Below are positions 53,549 to 61,542 of a stretch of 64,000 nt of DNA, one piece after another (position 1 is the stretch's first letter; each line of letters opens with the position of its first letter). The stretch spans positions 1 to 64,000 of the forward strand of contig CAZQKX010000005.1 in NCBI GenBank assembly GCA_964594065.1. Reading direction: 5' to 3'. The notes under the pieces are model-generated. The model ran no database searches and was not told the origin of the DNA. It saw only the letters and a list, made by a program, of their open reading frames with translations. The DNA comes from 4572-13 sp964594065. GTDB taxonomy: Bacteria; Planctomycetota; Phycisphaerae; Sedimentisphaerales; Anaerohalosphaeraceae. The position numbers and the translations under genes are program-made.

Positions 53549-54072
53549 TATTCCACAATTACCTGGTCTTCCTGATCTGTTTCCATGAAGTGAACACGGA
53601 CGGATTTGTCTACATCCACAACATTCTGGATGCCAACATAATCGGCACTAATCGGATATTCTTGCTGCCCACGGTCTACCAGAACCGCCAAGCGAACGGC
53701 ACTGGGCCGGCCCATATCGGTCAGCGCATCCATCGCGGCCCGTACACTCCGACCGGTATGCAGCACGTCATCAACCAGCAGGATCAGCTTGCCCGAGACA
53801 TCAAATTCGATCTCGGTACTGCGAACCGTTGGTTGAGTTTCTTTGGGTTCGTTCAAATCGTCACGATAAAGGGTGATGTCCAGCGTCCCGCGAAGAACCT
53901 CGCCGGAAAAGTGTTCACTGAGCCCAGAGCCCAGGCGTTGAGCAAGAATTTCGCCCCGGCTGCGAATACCAATGATCGCGATATCGGCATCGGCACTTAT
54001 ATCGGACTTGATTCGATTGACGAGATCATCGATCTTAGCGGCTATTTGATCGGCATTGAGAAGTATTTCCAT
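53548..54072 (-). CDS. pyrR: PyrR, pyrimidine operon regulator and uracil phosphoribosyltransferase
   Basis: 174 residues. PyrR binds pyr mRNA to control it and may also make UMP from uracil. The PRPP-binding motif is VDDVLHTGRSVRAAMDALT; other landmarks are IGIRSRGEILAQRL and TLDITLYRDDLNE. No ribosome site precedes ATG 54072; the leader is A-rich. It heads the operon pyrR-pyrB-pyrC. An RNA-like site upstream may be its target (see findings). Confidence 0.95.
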   Translation of the reverse strand: MEILLNADQIAAKIDDLVNRIKSDISADADIAIIGIRSRGEILAQRLGSGLSEHFSGEVLRGTLDITLYRDDLNEPKETQPTVRSTEIEFDVSGKLILLVDDVLHTGRSVRAAMDALTDMGRPSAVRLAVLVDRGQQEYPISADYVGIQNVVDVDKSVRVHFMETDQEDQVIVE

Positions 54073-54170
54073 CGTTTTTTTGTCTTGTTTTATTTTTAAG
54101 CTTTTTGAATATTTTTCAGGCTTTTTACTTTGTTAGAGCCCATTTTTTGCCGAATTCCTTATTTGGACAG

Positions 54171-54199
54171 AGTATAACAGGCCTCTCGGACCAAAGCAA
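54171..54199 (-). promoter_or_regulatory. pyrR-pyrB-pyrC promoter candidate
   Basis: On the minus strand TTGCTT (54199-54194), 17-base spacer, TATACT (54176-54171). Expected start near 54164, giving a leader of about 92 bases. The spacer holds TCCGAGAGGCC, which resembles a PyrR RNA site; if that is real, transcription must start further upstream. Confidence 0.55.
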
Positions 54200-54255
54200 G
54201 TATTATCGCATCAGGAAATATGTGTTTTGAAAACACTGTTCTTATCGCAATTTGA

Positions 54256-54285
54256 TTGGAACGTTTTTGTGGTTTATGGTATAAT
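54256..54285 (+). promoter_or_regulatory. Promoter of the subtilase-like gene
   Basis: TTGGAA (54256-54261), 18-base spacer, TATAAT (54280-54285) with an upstream TGG making an extended -10. Expected start near 54292, with a GGAG ribosome site at 54310-54313 before the TTG start at 54319. Confidence 0.7.
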
Positions 54286-54318
54286 TAGCTAGGGTGTAAC
54301 TATTATTATGGAGAGTGA

Positions 54319-56064
54319 TTGATTTCTGCTCACAAGACAATCTGTTGCCGGGCCATTCGGTTTCCAAGCTGCCTGCTGGTGCTGTTGGTCGGCTTGTCCG
54401 CCGTTACCTGGGCTGCCCCTCCGGTGGAACCGGCAGCGCTGGATTACACCGGTACACGAATCCTCGCTCAACGGGATCCTAACCTGACCGGTCAGGATGT
54501 TCTTATTGCGGCCATCTGCCGGAGCATGACCTACATCAATGAAAAGCCGCTGAATGATTATCGTTTTAATATGGACCACGACTCTCTGTATCGGTCAGAT
54601 GTCACTTTTGCCGACCAAACGGATGGTCAGTTTGGTCTTTCATCCCATGCTACAGCCGTTGCGGGAATGTTAATCGGTCAGGATGAAGAAGCCATGCATC
54701 CGGCTGTTGGGCAGTTTCAATATCGCGGGGCCTGTCCGGACGCGGCTGTTGATGTGTACGAATTCTGGCGGTTTATGACCATGAATCTTGTCGACAAACA
54801 ACCGTTCGAAGCCGATATCATATCGCTTAGCCTTGGAGAAACATTTGAAGACTGGTGGACCCGGGGACTGGAAAATCTCGCTGTGAAAAATAATCTTATC
54901 GTCATCGCCAGTATCGGCAATGGAGCCGACACTTATAACTTGCTGTATCCGGGGGCGGGTGCCAATTGCATTGGCGTCGGCGTTATCGATGCGGCCGTTG
55001 ATAAAAACGGTGTTGTCAGCCTGCGTGAATTTTCGACTCCGAAAGAGATGACTTCCAGTACCGGCCCGACAAGTGACCAGCGATGCAAGCCGGATATCGT
55101 TGCTCCGGGAACGGCGTTGGTTCCGGCACATAACAACGGATACGATTATACCCTGCAAACAAACTGGTCCTCGCTGTCGGCCCCCGTGGTCAGCGGCACA
55201 ACCGCCCTTCTGCTGCAAAAAGCTTATTCGGATCCGGCGCTAGGAAAAGCCTTTGATCGACCCGGAAAAAACACCGTGATCAAAGCGGTTCTGTTGAACT
55301 CGGCTGAGAAACTTCCGTTCTGGCATAAAGGGCAAATTACTGTTGATGATGATCATGAGGCTCCGCTGGACTTTACTCAGGGTGCCGGAGCATTGGATGC
55401 TGTCGCCGCCTATGACCAGCTTACTGCCGGACGACATAAACCCGGCATTGTCCCTGAAATAGGCTGGGATAACCGTATCCTTTCTGCAGCAAATGAAAGC
55501 CAGCATGCTTACATTCTTGAAGCCGTTGAACCGAACCAGGTGATCACCGCCACCTTGTGCTGGAACTACCACTACCAGAATCAGTATCCCTTTGAGCACC
55601 AGCTTGATAAAGATGTAAACCTGAGGCTTGAACTGTGGGGACTCGATCCGAATGACTCCGGAAACGATGTGATGGTGGACTACTGTGACAGCTTAAATGA
55701 TAACGTCGAACATCTTTACTATCAATCCGGCGGCCGTTTTTCAGACTATGTTGTTCGTGTTGTTTTCAGCGAACCCGAACAAATCGAATCGACCGCAAAG
55801 CAGCGCTATGCCGTCGCCTGGTCAGTTCGTAATAACACTGTCTCGGATAATGATTGGTGGCACGACCTGAACGCAGATAATAAAATTGACGCTTTGGACA
55901 ACCTGGCTTATTACATAATCGATCAATCGATCACCAATCATCTGGACCGGTTGTTCGCCGAAACAGCACTGAATCTTTCCCGTAAACGTATCGAACTGTT
56001 GGAAAGCAACTGGAAAAACTGGAAAACGCATTTGGTCCGTTTCCAAAAGTCAGATGGCAATTAA
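54319..56064 (+). CDS. Secreted subtilase-like protein, apparently lacking the catalytic Asp
   Basis: 581 residues from a TTG start (GGAG five bases upstream; no in-frame ATG nearby). A signal peptide ends near residue 33 (LVGLSAVTWAAP). The S8 fold is recognisable: His110 in SSHATAVAG (usual HGTHVAG), the oxyanion Asn201 in ASIGNG, KPDIVAPG at 257-264, and Ser285 in WSSLSAP (usual GTSMAAP). Where the catalytic Asp is expected (usual VIDTG), the sequence reads AAICRS, Cys67. So it may be inactive or use another acid. The C-terminus has one dockerin-like stretch (WHDLNADNKIDALDNLAYYI). It may bind, rather than cut, proteins outside the cell. Confidence 0.8.
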   Translation: MISAHKTICCRAIRFPSCLLVLLVGLSAVTWAAPPVEPAALDYTGTRILAQRDPNLTGQDVLIAAICRSMTYINEKPLNDYRFNMDHDSLYRSDVTFADQTDGQFGLSSHATAVAGMLIGQDEEAMHPAVGQFQYRGACPDAAVDVYEFWRFMTMNLVDKQPFEADIISLSLGETFEDWWTRGLENLAVKNNLIVIASIGNGADTYNLLYPGAGANCIGVGVIDAAVDKNGVVSLREFSTPKEMTSSTGPTSDQRCKPDIVAPGTALVPAHNNGYDYTLQTNWSSLSAPVVSGTTALLLQKAYSDPALGKAFDRPGKNTVIKAVLLNSAEKLPFWHKGQITVDDDHEAPLDFTQGAGALDAVAAYDQLTAGRHKPGIVPEIGWDNRILSAANESQHAYILEAVEPNQVITATLCWNYHYQNQYPFEHQLDKDVNLRLELWGLDPNDSGNDVMVDYCDSLNDNVEHLYYQSGGRFSDYVVRVVFSEPEQIESTAKQRYAVAWSVRNNTVSDNDWWHDLNADNKIDALDNLAYYIIDQSITNHLDRLFAETALNLSRKRIELLESNWKNWKTHLVRFQKSDGN

Positions 56065-56086
56065 GAAGCACTCATCGGGCATCCAT

Positions 56087-56122
56087 AAAAAAACAAGCCT
56101 CCAATTGCATACAGAGGCTTGT
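56087..56122 (-). terminator. Intrinsic terminator of the BlaI/M56 operon
   Basis: On the minus strand ACAAGCCTC, 12-base loop, GAGGCTTGT (9-bp stem), then seven T. It lies about 30 bases after the M56 gene stop at 56154. Confidence 0.85.
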
Positions 56123-56153
56123 GAAAAAGGCAATAGATCAAATAAATGTTCTT

Positions 56154-58895
56154 TTACTGTTTTTCTTTATACTTCTGCCAGAGGTCGAAAATGACTTTTG
56201 GGTCTTTCAGTCCCATTTTTTCAAACGCTGGATCGGCGAGTTTGAAATTACCGTTACCCGGCTCGATAAAATCCGGCTCCCGGGCAATTGCATCGGGACA
56301 CTCGCAGTTTTCCGTGTCGGTCTGATTTTTCCAGAGAACATTTTTGCCAAACTTGGATTTCACGGGGTCAGACTCTCCATCTTTCTGATGAATGATGATC
56401 CCGCGTGGATTATTGGAAAGTACATTTCCTCGAATCATTAAAGTCGAATATGGACGCGCTGCAATTGCAGCATAAGTCGATTTCAGGATCACATTATTTT
56501 CAACCGAAAAACGGCACGCCGACATGCCGTCAATGCCGCTGGCGTTTCCGATCAGCAGATTGTTGATAATCCGCCCGGAACCGGACTTGTTGCCAAGGTA
56601 AACACCGCGGTTTTTATTGTTAATGATCAAGTTGTCGTACATGTCCAGTTTTCCGCCGGTCGTGCGAACCGCATGGTATTTAGAACCAGTGATAATATTA
56701 CGCATAACCTTTACCTCAGCACCGCTATATAAAATAACTCCCTGATGACCACAGTTACGAATGAAACATTCGGCCATCGTACCCTTGGTGCCTTCACCGT
56801 AGCAGACAACATAATCGAAACCGGTGAAATCACAGTCCCTGACATCCATGTTGGAAAAACCCATCGAACGAATCGCAACAGGGCTTCGTTGCGGATTACC
56901 CAGCGGCCGGAAGATGCAATTTTTTATGGTTGCCTGGCTATCCTTGACTGCCACAGCAAATGGATATTCGTGTTTATCACTGGTGGCAAGCTGCCATTGA
57001 ATCGTCACATTTTCGATCAAAACCTTGCCTTTGCCTGCCGTGTCAATCATGATTGCCGGTTCATTGGCCGTCACTTTGATAATACAGTCCTCAGGTGAAC
57101 TGCCGCTCAGAATTAAAGACTTGCTGATCTTAATCGGCTGTTCATACGTTCCGGCAGGAATCTCCACCGTCGCTCCCGGTTGGGCGGCATCGATCATTGC
57201 CTGCAGATTGGAACTGTCAGCGGCCGCTGACATCCCCATCATCATTGGGTCCATCATCATCATTCCGCTACCGCCACTGCTATTTTGCCCCAACGGTCGC
57301 ACAACTGCACGGATCATCCAGTCACCACCGCTAAATTCTTCGAATCCCTTTCCCGGCAAACCTGTGTAGGAATTACCGGAAGCATCGCTGTCATAATGCA
57401 CATAGACGCCTTTGGTCTGCTCGGGATTGAAACCGGCACAAATATAAAATTGGTCCGGAAGCTCTGTCGTCTTGACACGCATCTTGACCCACTTCGGATC
57501 ACCCTTCTTAAATGTTCCATACGGCAGTTCGAAGTCCTGAATAACCTCCTGATTGACGTCACATAGCCAGATGTGAAACTTTTCCTTCGGAGGTTGCGGA
57601 TAGCCGTACCGGGATCCATAAATCATAACAGCAACCAACTCGGATTTCTGTTCGGGCTCAAAATAAACCGCATGTCCGCTGCCGGCAATGCTTTTTTTAC
57701 CCGCCGATCTGCCGTCATCCTGAGCCAGCGGCGCAGGTTTGCTTTTCGATGCCGTGGCAACAGAACGAGCTTTGGTTTCTGTATCCGCTTCAACAACCGA
57801 CCTCGCCGATGTAAAAGTCGTTGCCACAAGCAACATCATCACCAGCAACACAGGTAAATATGACATTTTTCGATTTTTGAATTTTGCGATCATGGTCATT
57901 CTCCTTCGCAATAAAGATTGATTTTCAGCAATTCCCGCCATTGCGGGCAATTTTTGCTGTCGCGCAAACCGTTCCAGAAAGGTCAGGATCGTCATGCCGT
58001 ATTCTTTTGATTCATTTTCTTTCAATGTCGATAATGCCAGTTCATCGCAGGCCAGCTCACGATCGGCACTAATTTGAATCATTGCAAACCAGACCGCCGG
58101 ATTGAACCAGTGCAATATCTGTACAATGGCCATCAGCCAGCCGATCAAGATGTCGTGGCGTTTTAAATGCGCCAGTTCGTGTAGAAAAACGTGGCGCAGT
58201 TGATGGCTATCCAGTTTCTCCAGGGTTCCTTTGGGCAGCAGCAACCGCGGCCGTAAATAACCGAATAAACACGGTGTTTTTACTTTTTCGGTCTCAACAA
58301 TCCCAATCACTGTCTGCAAACCAAGCTGGCCCTTACAATCCTCAAGCAATTCAAGAATAACCTGATGTGTAACAAGCCGTTGTGTCTTGATCAGTCGCCA
58401 AAGCCTGAAGTTATTGAACAGCACCCAGACGCCCAGAGATGACGCACCCACCAGCCAGCTAATACACAGGATATTCGGCCAATCAATTGGAGTGGCTGTT
58501 GATGAAAGCATTTTGCCCGACTCAGTTTTAATCGGCGAAACCGTTTCTGTTTCCGCTGTCATCTCGGTTTCCATTGTACTCTTTTGTACTGTCAGATTTG
58601 ATTGATGGCTAATATCAGTGCTCTGCTCTTCTTCTGCCGCCTGAACGGATAAGTATCGATCCGGTGAAACCTTCTGCGGGATCAGATTAAACACGCTGAA
58701 TGTTGTCTGCAGATTCAGCGGCCAGATCAAACGCAATAGCAATATCATCCAAAGCAAATACACCATACGAAAACGAAATCGCTTACTGACGATGGCACGC
58801 ACCAAGAGAATGATCGCCAGCAAAATCGTCGCATGGAACGAACTTCGGACCAGCCAGATAAATACATCTAATAATTGTTGTGGTAAGATGACCAT
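56154..58895 (-). CDS. M56 (BlaR1-like) peptidase fused to a beta-helix domain
   Basis: 913 residues. The N-terminal M56 part (1-360) has membrane helices near 20-35, 45-65, 140-165 and 343-360, with the zinc site HELAH at 239-243 and a later ADRELACDEL. In BlaR1/MecR1 such a protease responds to a sensor and cleaves BlaI. Here no penicillin-binding domain follows. Instead there is a beta-sandwich-like part (about 405-545), a Met-rich linker with nine Met in about 15 residues near 555, and a right-handed beta-helix (about 570-880) of the pectate-lyase-like type. It is the last gene of the BlaI operon. Start ATG 58895 has AAGGAG upstream. The ligand is unknown. Confidence 0.88.
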   Translation of the reverse strand: MVILPQQLLDVFIWLVRSSFHATILLAIILLVRAIVSKRFRFRMVYLLWMILLLRLIWPLNLQTTFSVFNLIPQKVSPDRYLSVQAAEEEQSTDISHQSNLTVQKSTMETEMTAETETVSPIKTESGKMLSSTATPIDWPNILCISWLVGASSLGVWVLFNNFRLWRLIKTQRLVTHQVILELLEDCKGQLGLQTVIGIVETEKVKTPCLFGYLRPRLLLPKGTLEKLDSHQLRHVFLHELAHLKRHDILIGWLMAIVQILHWFNPAVWFAMIQISADRELACDELALSTLKENESKEYGMTILTFLERFARQQKLPAMAGIAENQSLLRRRMTMIAKFKNRKMSYLPVLLVMMLLVATTFTSARSVVEADTETKARSVATASKSKPAPLAQDDGRSAGKKSIAGSGHAVYFEPEQKSELVAVMIYGSRYGYPQPPKEKFHIWLCDVNQEVIQDFELPYGTFKKGDPKWVKMRVKTTELPDQFYICAGFNPEQTKGVYVHYDSDASGNSYTGLPGKGFEEFSGGDWMIRAVVRPLGQNSSGGSGMMMMDPMMMGMSAAADSSNLQAMIDAAQPGATVEIPAGTYEQPIKISKSLILSGSSPEDCIIKVTANEPAIMIDTAGKGKVLIENVTIQWQLATSDKHEYPFAVAVKDSQATIKNCIFRPLGNPQRSPVAIRSMGFSNMDVRDCDFTGFDYVVCYGEGTKGTMAECFIRNCGHQGVILYSGAEVKVMRNIITGSKYHAVRTTGGKLDMYDNLIINNKNRGVYLGNKSGSGRIINNLLIGNASGIDGMSACRFSVENNVILKSTYAAIAARPYSTLMIRGNVLSNNPRGIIIHQKDGESDPVKSKFGKNVLWKNQTDTENCECPDAIAREPDFIEPGNGNFKLADPAFEKMGLKDPKVIFDLWQKYKEKQ

Positions 58896-58907
58896 TATTT
58901 GCTCCTT

Positions 58908-59618
58908 TTAGCGCTGTATCTTATTACTTTCTTCCGCCAAGCCTTTTAAAAAAATACTCGGCACCTTCTTTCCCTTATATTCAAGCTCCGGATTTGCGTC
59001 ATAACGAAGCAAGATGCCTGCAATTTCTACATTTCTCCTGCCATATGCAAGATGCAGTGAAGAATTACCGCCGACAACAGCATCTACATTAGCTCCGTTT
59101 TCTAACAGCAGCTCAACCATCATTGGATTGTCATTTCTAATCGCATCCCTCAAAGGTCCGTACAATGGCCTACTGCCTTGATTGTCAACATCAGCTCCGG
59201 CGTCAATCAATAATTGGGCAGCTCTAAGCTGATCAGCACGTGCCGCCCATTGCAGTGGCGTCCCGCATCCTGTTCCATGCTGCGTTAGGTCGGTTCCGTT
59301 GTCGATAAGTAATTTCATGACTTTGATATGGCCATTTCTGGCTGCTCGATGTAGCGGCACGTCCCCTCCTTCGCTGCGAATATTGACATCAGCCTCCTTG
59401 CTGATCAGGTAGGCAACAACATCGGTATGCCCATTCGTTGCAGCTTGATGTAATGCGGACCTTTGCCAGACAAAAGTTTTGCTGTTTACATTTGCGCCAG
59501 TTGCCACAGCCATTTTAACACCGTGTAAACTGCCAATTTCCGCTTCTGTCTGAATGCTCCTGCATCCGGCAAAAAAACAAAGCAACAAAACCGTCGATGT
59601 AGTCAGGGATCGACACAT
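58908..59618 (-). CDS. Ankyrin-repeat lipoprotein
   Basis: 236 residues. A lipobox FFAGC places Cys19 at the mature N-terminus, so the protein should be lipid-anchored outside the cytoplasm. Five or six ankyrin repeats follow (SALHQAATNGHTDVVAYLIS, PLHRAARNGHIKVMKLLI, PLQWAARADQLRAAQLLI, LRDAIRNDNPMMVELLL, SLHLAYGRRNVEIAGILL). Ankyrin repeats bind proteins. It lies between the blaI-like and M56 genes with 12-14 base gaps, so it may help the sensor. AAAGGAG precedes ATG 59618. Confidence 0.88.
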   Translation of the reverse strand: MCRSLTTSTVLLLCFFAGCRSIQTEAEIGSLHGVKMAVATGANVNSKTFVWQRSALHQAATNGHTDVVAYLISKEADVNIRSEGGDVPLHRAARNGHIKVMKLLIDNGTDLTQHGTGCGTPLQWAARADQLRAAQLLIDAGADVDNQGSRPLYGPLRDAIRNDNPMMVELLLENGANVDAVVGGNSSLHLAYGRRNVEIAGILLRYDANPELEYKGKKVPSIFLKGLAEESNKIQR

Positions 59619-59632
59619 ACTGGCGCTCCTTT

Positions 59633-60007
59633 CTATGATTGGCTCTTTTGATTGAGAATCTTTTTGAGTTCCTCAATGTCTTTTTCTGAAAGCGACTGGT
59701 CTTCTATGAAGGCCGCCAGTATAGGCTTTAAGGCTGTCGCACCCGCCCGGCTCAAGAGCGATTGTGCTTCCTGCCGCACACATTCGTGCTCAGCCACAAG
59801 CGGATAATACCGATGCTGACGTCCATCCTTTTCGAAATCCAGCGCATTTTTTTTCTGTAAGCGATTGATCAGTGTACGGATGGTTTTGGGACTCCACCCT
59901 GAATCATCCAGTGATTCGATAACTTTATTGGCAGTCTGCGGGGATTTCTGCCAAAAGACCTTCATGACGGTCCACTCCGCTTCCGTGATTTTTGGCATCT
60001 GGCTCAT
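59633..60007 (-). CDS. BlaI/MecI/CopY-family repressor
   Basis: 124 residues, typical length. The winged-helix N-terminal domain reads KITEAEWTVMKVFWQKSPQT and GWSPKTIRTLINRLQKKNAL, with HRYYPLVAEHECVRQEAQSL before the C-terminal dimer part. Such repressors bind TACA-N2-TGTA type sites; two are present directly upstream. The protein should repress this operon until the M56 partner or a metal signal relieves it. GAGAGG precedes ATG 60007. Confidence 0.95.
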   Translation of the reverse strand: MSQMPKITEAEWTVMKVFWQKSPQTANKVIESLDDSGWSPKTIRTLINRLQKKNALDFEKDGRQHRYYPLVAEHECVRQEAQSLLSRAGATALKPILAAFIEDQSLSEKDIEELKKILNQKSQS

Positions 60008-60024
60008 AGGTTCATCCTCTCTTA

Positions 60025-60064
60025 GATTACAACTGTAATATATACAAGTATTACAGTTGTAATC
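60025..60064. promoter_or_regulatory. BlaI operator, two TACA-N2-TGTA sites
   Basis: GATTACAACTGTAATA (60025-60040) and its exact reverse complement (60049-60064) flank an 8-base spacer, giving a perfect inverted repeat. Each arm is itself near-palindromic around TACAACTGTA, like BlaI/MecI half-sites. TTGACA (60074-60069, minus strand) is next to the upstream arm, so the operator overlaps the promoter core. This fits autoregulation by the BlaI-like gene. Confidence 0.85.
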
Positions 60065-60148
60065 TTTTTGTCAACGGAATTTTAAGAAACTTTAACTATT
60101 TCTATATCATATTGTAAAACAAGAACTTATAAGGATTTCTAATGAGGA

Positions 60149-60607
60149 TTATTCAGCAAGTACCGCCCATTCGAGATCGGTCGCTTTACTATTTGAAATA
60201 CCCGAGAGAATGTGTTTAACCTCGCCAAAGGTGACGGATTTATCGCAGCGGAGGCGAACGGTGCGTTCGGAAATACTGTTTTCGACCAGAAAATCATCAA
60301 TCGCCGATTGAATCAATAATGTCTGGTCGCCGCCGGTAACATCGCCCAATTTTTCAGAACCTACCGCACATATGGATTGACCGTTCTCATCTTTGATCAC
60401 TGTGATTGTCAGCGGTTTTATTTGGGAAGATTCGTTCTTTTGAGCGGAATTGATATTGTCAGGAACCTCAACCTGGAATTGTTCGGCAGCGATAAACTGA
60501 CAGACTAACATGAAAAAAATGATCAACAGGAATACAACATCAATGATCGGCGTCATATCAAATGACTCCGCTTCAAAAGAACGTCGTTTTTTCCAATTCA
60601 ACTGCAT
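60149..60607 (-). CDS. ExbD/TolR-family biopolymer transport protein
   Basis: 152 residues. One transmembrane helix near 19-41 with the essential proton-channel Asp in MTPIIDVVFLLIIFFML. The periplasmic domain follows. With ExbB it uses proton force to drive a TonB-like partner. Its partner genes are directly upstream. No strong ribosome site is visible, which suggests coupling to the exbB-like gene 11 bases before. Confidence 0.92.
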   Translation of the reverse strand: MQLNWKKRRSFEAESFDMTPIIDVVFLLIIFFMLVCQFIAAEQFQVEVPDNINSAQKNESSQIKPLTITVIKDENGQSICAVGSEKLGDVTGGDQTLLIQSAIDDFLVENSISERTVRLRCDKSVTFGEVKHILSGISNSKATDLEWAVLAE

Positions 60608-60618
60608 CTGTACGGTCT

Positions 60619-61524
60619 TTATTCAGCTGTTTGTTGTGGGGACTGAGTGTTTACCGTCTGTACATCCTGCTTACGCTTTATCGGTCGCGGTTTCAGAGGT
60701 TGGTTGTGCAATCGTTTTTGTTTTCTGCGAAGAAAAGTCCCCTTCGGTTGCGGCTTAGGTTCTTTGCTTTCTTGAGACTCAACTCCTGTCAGCAATGGCA
60801 TATCGCCATTTTTTAAGATGCGTCCAAGTACAGCTTCGGTTTCAACCGCCGCTTCACTAATGAGCGCTTCGACCCGCATCTGGAAAAATCCATAAAGAAA
60901 TAACGCCGGAATACCTACAAGCAGCCCCCAAAACGTAGTCACCAATGCCATGGAAATCGCTTCGGCCAGCAACTCATACCGCGGTCCACCGGTCCCCTGC
61001 CCCAACAGGTTAAATGCACGGATCATACCGTAAACTGTCCCAAACAATCCCACCATTGGAGCCACTGAGCCGATGATCTGGCACCACTGGGCTTTCCGCA
61101 TCAACTGCATTCCGCGTTCCTGCAATGCTTCTGCAGCAAATTGACGGATGGCCCCTGGCGAACCGCCCAGTTGCCGGCCCTGTTCCAGTGCCCGCAGGAT
61201 TGAACGGCTGATCAAATCGACACGACCGGTCAGTTTTGTCATGAGTGCGGTAAATCCGTAACGAACCGCATGTGTCGCGATCTCGGAAGCAATCCCTGCC
61301 GGCAGCAGCCGGTTGCGACGTGTATTAATCAGCAGGTCGAGCGCAAGGTAAACAGCGATCACTGACATCGGCAATAGCACCACCCAAACGATCGGTCCGC
61401 CGTCAATGAAGAAATGGCGATAGAACGTCCGGCCCTGCTGGCCCAAACCAGTATCGGCAAATACATTATCACCGACGATCGCCAAAAAAAGGCTCAAGTA
61501 ACTGTATTTTTTCAAGGTCGTCAT
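60619..61524 (-). CDS. MotA/TolQ/ExbB proton-channel family protein
   Basis: 301 residues. Membrane helices near 32-52, 155-180 and 195-220. Family motifs: APMVGLFGTVYGMIRAFNLL and AISMALVTTFWGLLVGIPAL. The N-terminus may be exported; the last 60 residues are basic and Pro/Gln-rich, with no domain. It works with the ExbD-type gene downstream. The VWA gene upstream probably supplies the driven subunit. Confidence 0.92.
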   Translation of the reverse strand: MTTLKKYSYLSLFLAIVGDNVFADTGLGQQGRTFYRHFFIDGGPIVWVVLLPMSVIAVYLALDLLINTRRNRLLPAGIASEIATHAVRYGFTALMTKLTGRVDLISRSILRALEQGRQLGGSPGAIRQFAAEALQERGMQLMRKAQWCQIIGSVAPMVGLFGTVYGMIRAFNLLGQGTGGPRYELLAEAISMALVTTFWGLLVGIPALFLYGFFQMRVEALISEAAVETEAVLGRILKNGDMPLLTGVESQESKEPKPQPKGTFLRRKQKRLHNQPLKPRPIKRKQDVQTVNTQSPQQTAE

Positions 61525-61542
61525 CTATTGTCGTTCCAGCAT

